A stretch of 64,000 nt of DNA from Euzebyella saccharophila (GTDB lineage: Bacteria > Bacteroidota > Bacteroidia > Flavobacteriales > Flavobacteriaceae). The notes below the pieces were generated by a model. It was given only the letters and a program-made list of their open reading frames with translations, was not told the DNA's origin and did no database searches. Below, in pieces: positions 43,593 through 52,761 of the stretch (position 1 is its first letter; the number at the start of each line of letters is the position of its first letter). The translations under genes and the position numbers were made by a program. The stretch covers positions 620,001-684,000 of the forward strand of contig NZ_JACYFJ010000001.1 of assembly GCF_014855495.1 (NCBI RefSeq). Reading direction: 5' to 3'.

Positions 43593-45487
43593 TCGCTGAT
43601 TGTTTTATGTGGAATAAGCATTTTCTTTTGTAGGTCGATGGTGAAGTTACCGGACGGTTCCGAATGAAGTTGATATTCAAATATTTGCCCGAATTCTTTC
43701 AGCTGGGTTAAGTTATCTGTGTCGTTATTGGCCAGATTTTGAATGATGAGTCGGTAGGTGCTTATTCGGTTATCAGGAATGGATTGTTGAGCCAATTCAT
43801 CTCCGCTTCTTAATCGGTAAAAATCGGTTATCCAGTCAAGGCCTGTCCAATGGGTAAAGTCAGTTTTAGACAAGTTAGAAGAAGACAATTGTTCTTGTGC
43901 TTCTTTACTTGCAGTTTGCCAAGCCTCGGTTGTCTTAAAAGCTTCTGGGATTATTTTCGATTTTAAATGGGAAAGTACAAGCAAGTCCATACCAGAGTTT
44001 TCCAAAAGCAGCGATTTTAGCTTTTCTGGCCACTCCGAAGGTAAAAACCGCAGTCTTACCAGTTCTTGAAGGTGAAAATCTGTGAAATCAAGATAATCTT
44101 CGGCTTCTAATACATCTTTGTTCCAAATATTCGAAGATTTTGATTGGGTGAGGTGATTATGTTCTCTATCGTAGAGCTCAAAAAACTCATCATAGTTTTT
44201 CACTTTGTCAAGAACAACGGTTTTCACATCCCAAAAGGGACCAGTTTTCTTTTCCAAGATTTTATAAGCCGGTTGGTAGGCCGCCAGTGAGGGTGCTTGA
44301 ATGTTTGCCAGGGTATTTCCTTTTTCCGTAGTGATTATTCCCGAATCGTTAATGTGCATATGTCCGCCAATATGTATTTGAAGCCCGGCATCGGCAAATA
44401 ATTGTGCCACTTCCTTTTTTGGAATTCTATGGGCCTGCAAAGCCCTGTCTCCAAACAGTTGTTTCATGGTAGAAGAAGCACCGTCATTAAAATCAATCAT
44501 GGGATAATGACTGAATGCCACCACCTCTTTACCATGCTTTTTGGCTTTCTGAACAATGCGAGCCACCCAATCCACCAGATGTTTTTTATACTCAATGACC
44601 TGATTATAGCCAATGCTGGCACCGTGAAAATGTAGTCCGTCTTCTTTAGGAACATATACATTGGCATCGATGGCCACCAACCATAAGCCTTCAACGGGCT
44701 CTACCAAATAACTTACATCGGGTTGTGGGGTAGAACCTTCGGTTATTTGATAGGTTCTGTTTTCAAGTGAGGAATTCTTTTTGATTTCAGAAAATGAATA
44801 GGTGTCATAGGAATATTTGGAAAACGGTGTTTCCCAATAGGTATAGCTTTCCATAGGGAAAAAACCATGTTGGGATAGTTCGTTTACGATTTCCTCATAC
44901 CCCATTTCTTTAATATCTTCGCTTATTAGTACCGGAAGCTCTCCAGATTGGGGCTTATGAAGGCCCTCTGAACTCATAATGGGTTGCCGCTGGCCTTGGG
45001 GCCCCATAAAATCTTTTTTGCCGGCCTCCTCCCCAAACGGACTGGTAGGATCGTGGTTTCCCGTGGTAATGAAAAAGGTAATTCCATGTTTCTTGGTATA
45101 CTCGTTCAAGATTTTATTGAGTCCCCTCACATTGATCGGTTGGCCATCATCGCTAAAATCACCGGGAAGCGCCACCAATTTAATTCCCCTTTTGACCACA
45201 TCATCAAGAGCTTCTTTAAACGCAAAATAATTCTCATTAAAAAGCCTGGTTGAGTGCAATTGGGCCTCCATAGTTCTGATCAGGGCCTTCTCACCCGTTT
45301 TGGGGTTGTCTATGCCGCTGTATCCAATACCTTCTAATGTACCCCTGACATCGAGCAAATGAACATCAGAAATAAAGGCAATCCTAAAATTTTCCTGATT
45401 GGGATGGTTTTCTTTTTTACAGGAAAGAAAAATTAGAAGTAATATGATTGAGAAGTGTTTGTTTAACCGCATTAGTTGCTTTGACAT
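43589..45487 (-). CDS. Calcineurin-like phosphoesterase lipoprotein linked to SusCD
   Basis: The product (632 aa) has a lipoprotein signal with lipobox LIFLSC and a metallophosphatase domain whose five metal motifs are all present: AFISDVHLLDV, LPGDFSDDG, FFITTGNHDPTSP, VVAFSHYPMID and IHIGGHMHIND. About 200 residues follow as a C-terminal extension of unknown fold. It probably hydrolyses phosphomono- or diesters at the cell surface or in the periplasm. It lies 71 bp downstream of susD with a hairpin between, so it may be read through from the SusCD operon. The frame extends to ATG 45535, inside that hairpin; ATG 45487 is chosen. Confidence 0.85.
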   Translation of the reverse strand: MSKQLMRLNKHFSIILLLIFLSCKKENHPNQENFRIAFISDVHLLDVRGTLEGIGYSGIDNPKTGEKALIRTMEAQLHSTRLFNENYFAFKEALDDVVKRGIKLVALPGDFSDDGQPINVRGLNKILNEYTKKHGITFFITTGNHDPTSPFGEEAGKKDFMGPQGQRQPIMSSEGLHKPQSGELPVLISEDIKEMGYEEIVNELSQHGFFPMESYTYWETPFSKYSYDTYSFSEIKKNSSLENRTYQITEGSTPQPDVSYLVEPVEGLWLVAIDANVYVPKEDGLHFHGASIGYNQVIEYKKHLVDWVARIVQKAKKHGKEVVAFSHYPMIDFNDGASSTMKQLFGDRALQAHRIPKKEVAQLFADAGLQIHIGGHMHINDSGIITTEKGNTLANIQAPSLAAYQPAYKILEKKTGPFWDVKTVVLDKVKNYDEFFELYDREHNHLTQSKSSNIWNKDVLEAEDYLDFTDFHLQELVRLRFLPSEWPEKLKSLLLENSGMDLLVLSHLKSKIIPEAFKTTEAWQTASKEAQEQLSSSNLSKTDFTHWTGLDWITDFYRLRSGDELAQQSIPDNRISTYRLIIQNLANNDTDNLTQLKEFGQIFEYQLHSEPSGNFTIDLQKKMLIPHKTISD

Positions 45488-45512
45488 GTTGAATTTGATG
45501 TAAAAATAAAAA

Positions 45513-45533
45513 GGGTGGGACCATCGCCCACCC
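45513..45533 (-). terminator. Hairpin after susD
   Basis: GGGTGGG (45513-45519) with CCCACCC (45527-45533). On the minus strand it is followed by TTTTTATTTTT. It should reduce transcription from SusCD into the phosphoesterase. Confidence 0.75.
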
Positions 45534-45558
45534 ATTTTTTAAAAAGAAAATCAAATTT

Positions 45559-47325
45559 TTAGTATCCGGGATTCTGTTCTAAGAAGCCATCAATACCCGA
45601 AGCACCGTCAACGGCACTTTGTGGAATTGGGAATAGCCTTTTATTAGGATCGGCATCTGTTTTTTCAGTCCAAGGATCTTCATACTTACCAAAACGTATT
45701 TGATCGGTTCTTCTCAGTCCCTCCCAATAAAATTCAAAGCCTCTTTCCCTAAAGAGAATATCCAAATCCAATTCTGTTAAGGCAGCAGGTGTTTGTTCCG
45801 GTCTGGCATTTCTAGAGGTTCTTACCATATTTACATCTGCTAATGCACCAGCATTGTCACCCTTACGTAGTTTAGCCTCTGCCCTCATCAGATAAATTTC
45901 GGCCAAGCGCATTAAAACTAAATCTACACTACTAAAATTATTACCATTAGGTGAGGTACGGCTGAATTGGTATTTTGAAAAACGATAACCGGCGCGGTGC
46001 AAAGACCCTTCGGTCGTAAAATCTACTTGCAGCGTGTGATCAACATACCCCGTGTCCCTATCTGGCCCATTGCCTTTGGTCTGTTGAAGAGGATAAATCC
46101 TTAAAGAACCATCATCACATTTTACAAGGTCTCCATCACCTCTACGAGGCCCCCATTGAATGCCTCGAAGGATTCCTCTATCCATTTCAAAATCCGTAGC
46201 TTCAAGACAATAGTAACTATCATCCGTTTCCGTTTCCAAAAGGGGATCACGATTTTCCAAATCTGAAAGCTGTGCTTCCGGAACAATGGTATTGCGTTGA
46301 TAGAAACGTGCATCGGCATCGGCAGGGTCCACATCTCCATAGGCGTCTACCCAAGATTGATAAAAGTCTGGTGTTACAGCCGGACCATCAGTACCGTCTG
46401 CCGTGTTGTCCGGGAAGAACTCAGGTCTTGCAATCATGGCACCGGCAATGGACCAATAGGCCCAGCGACTGTGCTCTCTGCTAAGAACACCCCTTTGGTC
46501 AAGTGCAAATATCAGCTCGGCATTGTCGTGGTTTTCATCGCTAAAAAGCTCAAAATATTCTGGTGATAGCGCGTAGCTGTTAGAATTGATGATATCGTTG
46601 GTATATGAAATAACCTTGTCCATATCCACATCCGTAAAATTAGGAGTGCCATAGGGATCTCTATAGACAGCTGCATTAAGGTATAATCTTGCTAAAAATC
46701 CTTTTACGGCATCTTGGGTGATTCTTCCCGGTCCTTTATCATTATTAATACCGTCGATAACGGAAAGAAATTCACTTTCGATATAGGCGATAGCTTCGTC
46801 TGTTCTTAAGATTTCAGAAAGCGCATCTGAAGATTCTTTTTTAAAGACGATACCCCAACTATCAAGCATCAACATGTTCAAATAGGCCCGTAGAGCCTTC
46901 ATTTCGTATAAAGCGCCTGTTGCTTCGGCATTACCTTCATTTGAAAGAGGAGTAAGTACTTCTATGGCAGAAAGGGTTCTTGATATGTTAATGGCAACTT
47001 GATTCCAACCGGAGGCAACCAAATCATTACTCGGGGTGAAATTATGTTGATGCGCCGCAATAAATTTACCCCCATCGAACCAATCCGTACCACCACGGTA
47101 CGGCAAGATGGCTTCGTCTGAAGAAACTTCCTGAAGGCCAAAATAATTGGTGTGGCGCCATGTCCAAGAAATATACCCATAAGCTGGGGCAATCGCGCCC
47201 TCTATAGGATCTGCTTCTGCACCAAATTCAGTTTCATCTATTCGTTCTTCTACCAAATCGGTACAGCTAAAGGACAATAGCCCCGCAAGTACCATCAATG
47301 CTCCTATTTTTATATTATTTTTCAT
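45559..47325 (-). CDS. SusD/RagB-family nutrient-binding lipoprotein
   Basis: The 588-aa protein has a lipoprotein signal MKNNIKIGALMVLAGLLSFS with the lipid Cys next, tetratricopeptide-like helices, and the C-terminal SusD signature RLAEIYLMRAEAKLRKGDNA and LFRERGFEFYWEGLRRTDQI. It caps the TonB-dependent SusC barrel and binds the ligand at the surface. It starts 20 bp after susC. Two ATGs are possible (47334 and 47325); the second gives a compact signal. The ligand is unknown; flanking phosphatases suggest a phosphorylated compound. Confidence 0.93.
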   Translation of the reverse strand: MKNNIKIGALMVLAGLLSFSCTDLVEERIDETEFGAEADPIEGAIAPAYGYISWTWRHTNYFGLQEVSSDEAILPYRGGTDWFDGGKFIAAHQHNFTPSNDLVASGWNQVAINISRTLSAIEVLTPLSNEGNAEATGALYEMKALRAYLNMLMLDSWGIVFKKESSDALSEILRTDEAIAYIESEFLSVIDGINNDKGPGRITQDAVKGFLARLYLNAAVYRDPYGTPNFTDVDMDKVISYTNDIINSNSYALSPEYFELFSDENHDNAELIFALDQRGVLSREHSRWAYWSIAGAMIARPEFFPDNTADGTDGPAVTPDFYQSWVDAYGDVDPADADARFYQRNTIVPEAQLSDLENRDPLLETETDDSYYCLEATDFEMDRGILRGIQWGPRRGDGDLVKCDDGSLRIYPLQQTKGNGPDRDTGYVDHTLQVDFTTEGSLHRAGYRFSKYQFSRTSPNGNNFSSVDLVLMRLAEIYLMRAEAKLRKGDNAGALADVNMVRTSRNARPEQTPAALTELDLDILFRERGFEFYWEGLRRTDQIRFGKYEDPWTEKTDADPNKRLFPIPQSAVDGASGIDGFLEQNPGY

Positions 47326-47344
47326 CTTAAGCATAATTTTTTAA

Positions 47345-50335
47345 TTAGAATGATACGTTTAAACCGAATAGGTAGGTCCTAGCTGAAGGATACCTAAATC
47401 TATCGATACCAAATGTTTGAATTTGGTCAATTTCGCTTCCGGTATTAACTTCCGGATCAAAACCGGAATAGTCAGTAATAGTAAACAAGTTTTGTCCCGT
47501 AAGACTAAATCTAATGTTGTTTACCAAATCTCTAAGTCCTATTACTTCGGGATCAAGGTTATATCCAAGGCTTGCATTGTTCAGCCTTAAAAAACTACCA
47601 TCTTCCAAGTATCTTGTAGATACGTCGTTGGAGTTTGTTGGTATTTCATTTGGGTATTGAACGGAGAAATCCGTTGTGTTCAAATTATTTACCAATTGTC
47701 CTTTATTGTATAGTGACATGGCGGTGTGGTTGAAGATTTTATTACCTGATACTCCATTGAAATTAAGCCCTAAGTCAAAGTTTTTGTAGTTAAAGTTCAA
47801 ATAGAAAGCGTACAATAAATCGGGTAAGGCGGTGCCCGGCACAAAGCGGTCATTATCCAATGAAACGCCGTCTTCTACCACATCCCTAAAAATATTGTTA
47901 CCCTCATCATCTATTCCAATAAAGTCTTTCATGTAAAAAGCACCAATGGGCTCTCCATTGATATATCCGTTGATGGTTGCTCCTGATTGACCAGCTCCTT
48001 GCGCCGCACCTGAAGTAATTACTGAATAGATAGAACCTTCTACTTCGTTGTCAATAAAGGAAACGTTACCGCCAACATTATAAGTAAAATCTTCACCAGC
48101 ATTACCTCTATAGTCCAAGGCTACTTCGTAACCTTTGTTCTTCACTTTCATATCAGGAAAGTTGGTCCAATATTTCTCAGTAGGATTGATAGGGTCTGGA
48201 GTAGTGGCGAACAGAATAACATCATTTGTTACTTTATTGAAGTAATCCAGGGTACCCGACAGACTTCCGTCTAAAAATGCAAAATCTAGACCGATGTTGG
48301 TTTGTGTCACCACCTCCCATTTTAAATCAGGATTTGCAGTTCTTACCGCAATGGTACCGTAAGGGTAATCATCCAAGGTGTTTTCTGTTCCGTCTAAAGG
48401 ATAGGTGTCATTATCGCTTCTAGAATCGTTATAACTGGCATAGCTTGCTTTGCTTGCTATGCCGTTTTGGTTACCCGTTTGTCCCCAAGAGGCACGCAGC
48501 TTTAAATTGTTGAATACATTACTGTCTTCCAAAAAGTCTTCCTTGTAAATATTCCAACCCAGGGCAACGGAAGGAAAATAACCGTACTTGTTATTGGCTC
48601 CAAACCTAGAAGAACCATCTGCCCGTAAAGTACCGGTGAACAAATATTTATCTGCATAGGCATAGTTTAATCTTCCAAAATAAGATTGAAGCTCATCAAT
48701 AACAGCGGTAGAAGCGATTGTAGTTGCTGTTACTTCTGTACTTGACTGGTCTTGATACCGGGGTTCTATACCGTTATTGGCAAATCCACCTTGGAAAAAG
48801 ATATCCTTTCTTTCAAACTGGGTCTCTTGGTAGGAGTGTCCTGCCAATAGGGTAATGGCGTGATTTCCATAATCCAATTTATAATTCAAGGTATTTTCAA
48901 TTAAGAAATTGCTGTTTTCCGTTGATATGGTGTTCAAAGTACCCATAAAAAGACCTTCACCTAGGGAGTAAGGTTTGTTTTGGACATCCCTGTTAGTTAA
49001 GGAATAATCTACACCAAGGTTGGCTTTGTAGGTCAAACCTTTTACAATCTCAATAGATGGGGTGATATTGGCGAGAATACGATTGCTTCTAGCCTCGTCC
49101 AAATAAATGTCATTACGTTGCAGAGGGTTTAATATCAAACCGCTGGCACCTTCCAACACCGCAAAATTACCATTGGCTTCATAAGCGGAAGATGTTGGGT
49201 TTAATTGTATCATGTCAACAATTGTGGCCCCAATATTCGGTCTTTCATTTATGGTTTTAGAAGCGGTTAGGTTAAAATCAATGTTCAACCTGTTATCAAA
49301 TGCCTTTTGATTAAGTTTTACTCTCCCAGAGTATCTTTTTAAATCACTATTGTAAAAAATACCTTGTTGGTCTTGAACACCACCGGATACAAAATAGGAG
49401 AACTTCTCGCTAACGCCTCCACTCATGGAGATATTTACATTTTTTGTAATTCCGGTACGCGTTAATTCATCCTGCCAATCTGTATTGCCTCCTTGATCGT
49501 CCAAGTTTCCGCCTGCGGCAACCACTTGTTGTCTAAATTCATCGGCGGTGAAAAGGTCTAATTTTTTAGCAATTGAAGACATTGCCGTTGAAACGGATAG
49601 GTTAATTTCGGATTTGCCAGCTTGTCCTTTTTTAGTAGTGATCATTATTACCCCGTTAGCGGCACGTGCACCGTAAATGGCAGTTGCCGAGGCATCCTTA
49701 AGAACATCCATGGATGCGATATCTTGAGGGTTGATAAAGTTCAATGGGCTAGACCCCATTCCAATATCATTGTTGCTAATAACGAAACCATCAATTACAT
49801 AGAGCGGGGCAGTTCCTGAACGAAGGCTACCTACACCACGAATGATAACGTTTTGTGAAGCTCCGGGTTCCCCGCTTACATTGGTAATATTGACCCCTGA
49901 AACTTTTCCTTGAAGCAATTGGCCTGGGTTGGCAACGACACCTTGATTGAAATCTTCACTTTTAACGGATGCAATAGAACCTGTGACATCCGATTTTTTC
50001 TGAGTTCCGTAACCTACTACCACTACATCCTCCAACTGGGTGGCATCTTCAGTTAATTGAACATTTAGAGAGGTTTGTCCATTAATAGGGACTTCAAGGG
50101 TGGAAAACCCAATATAGGAAACCTCAAGAATATCTGAATTTACATTGGCCTCTATACTAAAATTACCATCAAAATCCGTTGATGTTCCATTGCTAGTTCC
50201 TTTTACAAGGACAGTTGCTCCTGCCAATGGCAAATTTTGTTCATCGGTTACCGTTCCTGTAACCACTGTTTGGGCCCAAGTTGCCGATGCAAATAGCAGG
50301 CCGCATAACAAGAATAATAATTTACTGTTTCTCAT
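47345..50335 (-). CDS. SusC/RagA-family TonB-dependent outer membrane receptor
   Basis: The 996-aa protein has a signal peptide MRNSKLLFLLCGLLFASATW ending in AQ, an N-terminal carboxypeptidase-D regulatory-like domain (TGTVTDEQNLPLAGATVLVK), a TonB box region (LEDVVVVGYGTQKKSDVTGS), a plug with SGVNITNVSGEPGAS and LKDASATAIYGARAANGVIM, and a 22-strand barrel ending RTYLFGLNVSF. It imports a ligand bound by SusD using TonB energy. No sigma/anti-sigma pair, hybrid two-component or AraC regulator lies next to it, unlike many polysaccharide loci. Confidence 0.95.
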   Translation of the reverse strand: MRNSKLLFLLCGLLFASATWAQTVVTGTVTDEQNLPLAGATVLVKGTSNGTSTDFDGNFSIEANVNSDILEVSYIGFSTLEVPINGQTSLNVQLTEDATQLEDVVVVGYGTQKKSDVTGSIASVKSEDFNQGVVANPGQLLQGKVSGVNITNVSGEPGASQNVIIRGVGSLRSGTAPLYVIDGFVISNNDIGMGSSPLNFINPQDIASMDVLKDASATAIYGARAANGVIMITTKKGQAGKSEINLSVSTAMSSIAKKLDLFTADEFRQQVVAAGGNLDDQGGNTDWQDELTRTGITKNVNISMSGGVSEKFSYFVSGGVQDQQGIFYNSDLKRYSGRVKLNQKAFDNRLNIDFNLTASKTINERPNIGATIVDMIQLNPTSSAYEANGNFAVLEGASGLILNPLQRNDIYLDEARSNRILANITPSIEIVKGLTYKANLGVDYSLTNRDVQNKPYSLGEGLFMGTLNTISTENSNFLIENTLNYKLDYGNHAITLLAGHSYQETQFERKDIFFQGGFANNGIEPRYQDQSSTEVTATTIASTAVIDELQSYFGRLNYAYADKYLFTGTLRADGSSRFGANNKYGYFPSVALGWNIYKEDFLEDSNVFNNLKLRASWGQTGNQNGIASKASYASYNDSRSDNDTYPLDGTENTLDDYPYGTIAVRTANPDLKWEVVTQTNIGLDFAFLDGSLSGTLDYFNKVTNDVILFATTPDPINPTEKYWTNFPDMKVKNKGYEVALDYRGNAGEDFTYNVGGNVSFIDNEVEGSIYSVITSGAAQGAGQSGATINGYINGEPIGAFYMKDFIGIDDEGNNIFRDVVEDGVSLDNDRFVPGTALPDLLYAFYLNFNYKNFDLGLNFNGVSGNKIFNHTAMSLYNKGQLVNNLNTTDFSVQYPNEIPTNSNDVSTRYLEDGSFLRLNNASLGYNLDPEVIGLRDLVNNIRFSLTGQNLFTITDYSGFDPEVNTGSEIDQIQTFGIDRFRYPSARTYLFGLNVSF

Positions 50336-50723
50336 GTTAGTTTGGTTAATTGTTAGATAGTTTAATAAAATATTAAATAATTGTAAATTTAAGTTTACTA
50401 ATTGTAATGCAATAATAAATATTTTACTATTATTTTAGATATTCTCTAATTGTTAATTACTAAAAAGAGTGTTTATGTTATACTTTTTTTGAAAGTGGCA
50501 AAAGTAGTAGAAGGGGGAAGGGGTAAGGTTAGGGAATGTTCATACTTATTTTACCAAAAAGTATGGTTTTGAGGCCTAATGTTATCTAAATGTTAGACAA
50601 GCTTTTTTAGTAGTCTGATGCTCAATTTACTAAAGGAAATGTGGGTAAAAATGGCCAGAAATCCGCTTTGAAGTCTCAGAATTTTGATTGCGGACCGAAG
50701 AAAAATATTAGTAAGAAAAAGAC
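50336..50723. other. 388-bp region upstream of susC, no gene
   Basis: Strongly AT-rich in the first 130 bp (50340-50470). A minus-strand -7-like TACTTTTG lies at 50499-50506, but no TTG stands 19 bp upstream, and the leader would be about 160 nt long. No open frame of credible length. The region should hold the SusCD promoter and any regulator site. Confidence 0.5.
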
Positions 50724-52493
50724 TTATTGTTGTACATTCAATACTTCCAAAATCTTATGGAACACCTCATTGTTCTCGTAGACTCCTTGAAATAATTGAG
50801 ATTGTGGCCCATAGGCAAATATAGGTACCATAACTCCCGTATGGTCATGGGTGGTAAAATCCCCTTCAATTTCATGTTTTTCTATTTTACCTTGAGGGAT
50901 GGTTAGTCCGCCAGTTTCATGGTCGGCCGTAATGACGACCAAAGTATTCTTGTTCTGATCTGCGAATTTTAACGCTTCTGCAATGGCTTGATCAAAACCA
51001 ATTCCTTCATTAATAACCCCGTCAATTTCATTGGTATGCCCATGGGAATCTATTTTTGCCCCTTCCACCATCAAGAAAAATGGGTTTTTAGTATTCTCAA
51101 GGTACTTTAAAGTGTGTTTTGTTGTAATTGCGAGTTCCTTTTTATCCTTATCATCAACCTTCCCCATAAGAAAACCTATGTTAGTATTAGTTGAAGAAGC
51201 CAAATCTTCGGGTGACTTAAGAAAAGTAAACTTTGAATCTTTAAAACTTTCGCTTCGGTCTGTGCTGGCAATAACGGCTATATAGCTTTTTTCTAAATCT
51301 TTTCGAATGCCATCTGATAGGGAACGGTCCATTTGATGAGCGTAAAACGATGATGGTGTGGCACCAGATATTTCATCAGTGGTAATAATTCCGGATACAA
51401 ATCCTTTTCTATTAAGAATCTCTGTGATGTTTTCTACTTTGCCTTTGGCGGTCATTCCTATGGCCCTATTCGGAGCTTTGTGACCTGTTGCCAATGCCGT
51501 TCCTGCCCCGGCGGAATCTGTGGTAAAGTCGTCAGCGGACTGTGTTTTTAAAAAACCGATGCTCTTCAATTGAGTCAAGGTGGTTTCCCCATTGTTAGCT
51601 AAGGTGGTTGCCGAGATTTGGGTCAATCCGTTACCGTCCCCAATCAGTAAAATTACATTTTTAACTTTCGATTTTTTCTGATCGGAGGCAAAACTTGGTT
51701 TGTAAACTTCGGAGAAAACCTGATTTTGATATTCCCTTTCTGGTAAAGTTGACATGTAGGCCACACATTCAAATGGCATATCTGTATTAATGTAGTCAAC
51801 TCCTAAATGTGCCAAGGCTTTCCAAGCTGTTTTGGAATCGGGAGTGGCCCAAAAACGAAAAGGTTTCCCCAATTTATGAGCTTTTTTTATGACTGATGTT
51901 ACTTTTTCCAAATCTCCTTTGGTCAATCTGCCTTTTCCGTTCCAAGCGGTTACTCGTTTAAAGCTAAGGCTTACCAAGGCAATCTTATCCATTATTTTTT
52001 GGTTCTCCACGGGTTGTACACTTTGATAATCGAACCATATAAAATCTGGGTAGTTCACATAGTCCTTTGGCTCGGGCCTATTTCCGGATATAACGATTGA
52101 TACCTTTTTGTTGCTGATTATTTTTGGATAGTTGTTCAATACGGCAATTAACTTTTTTAAGGTGGGTTTGGCTTCGGATTTAATATCGACTAAAAGTTGA
52201 AAAGGAGTGTCGAATCCTTTACCGTATTCCATATTCCTTTGTATGGGTTGCAGGTAGAGGCGTTCAAAATCTCGATGTTCTTCAATTTCAGTTTGGGTAT
52301 GGGCTACAAATAGGGAGTCGTTTACCAAAAACAAATCAGCTTCAACCGAATTGGCCCCTGCCGAAAAAGCCTTCCAAAAAGGGACATCTTGAAGATAATC
52401 ATTATGGGAGTGCACCTTATAGGATGTCGAATTTTGAGCGAATGATAGTTGAATGCCAAAAAACAGGCCGGTAATTAAGAGGAACTTTTTCAT
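50724..52493 (-). CDS. Secreted fusion of a GDPD/PI-PLC-like domain and an alkaline phosphatase
   Basis: The protein (589 aa) starts MKKFLLITGLFFGIQLSFAQ, a Sec signal. Residues about 25-245 resemble the GDPD/PI-PLC TIM barrel: HSHNDYLQDVPF and ANSVEADLFLVNDSLFVAHT keep the His-Asn, Glu-x-Asp and His positions. Residues about 285-589 are an alkaline phosphatase with the metal Asp in LLIGDGNGLTQ, the nucleophile Ser in TTDSAGAGTALATGHK, ITTDEISGATPSSF, and ITADHETGGL plus THDHTG near the end. One chain could cleave a phosphodiester and then remove the phosphate. It lies upstream of SusCD, same strand. The frame extends 33 nt further to ATG 52526, before the signal, so 52493 is preferred. Confidence 0.85.
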   Translation of the reverse strand: MKKFLLITGLFFGIQLSFAQNSTSYKVHSHNDYLQDVPFWKAFSAGANSVEADLFLVNDSLFVAHTQTEIEEHRDFERLYLQPIQRNMEYGKGFDTPFQLLVDIKSEAKPTLKKLIAVLNNYPKIISNKKVSIVISGNRPEPKDYVNYPDFIWFDYQSVQPVENQKIMDKIALVSLSFKRVTAWNGKGRLTKGDLEKVTSVIKKAHKLGKPFRFWATPDSKTAWKALAHLGVDYINTDMPFECVAYMSTLPEREYQNQVFSEVYKPSFASDQKKSKVKNVILLIGDGNGLTQISATTLANNGETTLTQLKSIGFLKTQSADDFTTDSAGAGTALATGHKAPNRAIGMTAKGKVENITEILNRKGFVSGIITTDEISGATPSSFYAHQMDRSLSDGIRKDLEKSYIAVIASTDRSESFKDSKFTFLKSPEDLASSTNTNIGFLMGKVDDKDKKELAITTKHTLKYLENTKNPFFLMVEGAKIDSHGHTNEIDGVINEGIGFDQAIAEALKFADQNKNTLVVITADHETGGLTIPQGKIEKHEIEGDFTTHDHTGVMVPIFAYGPQSQLFQGVYENNEVFHKILEVLNVQQ

Positions 52494-52550
52494 TTTCGGT
52501 ACGTTGTTGGTTCGGTTGGTTTTCAAAGGTAGTCAAAAGTTAAAATGCAA

Positions 52551-52610
52551 GAAACCGGTGACGAGAGCGACACCGGTTTCATAAACTAACTCAAACTTTG
52601 CTAACTCAAA
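52551..52610. repeat. Intergenic hairpin-plus-direct-repeat module, copy 1
   Basis: Hairpin GAAACCGGTG (52551-52560) with CACCGGTTTC (52571-52580), followed by ACTAACTCAAACTTTGCTAACTCAAA-type direct repeats of CTAACTCAAA. A second copy is at 56336-56395. It lies downstream of the GH1 gene on the minus strand, where the hairpin can serve as terminator. Confidence 0.7.
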
Positions 52611-52761
52611 TTATGATGCCGCAAAAATCGGCACTAAAAGCGGATTGAATATTAAGTAAAAGTAATCTGATTATTATCAAAAAAACACTAGCTCTCAATT
52701 CCGCCAAAAACAACAATAATTGAAGATTTGATTTTTAAGGATAGCCGGAATTTCGATTGCC

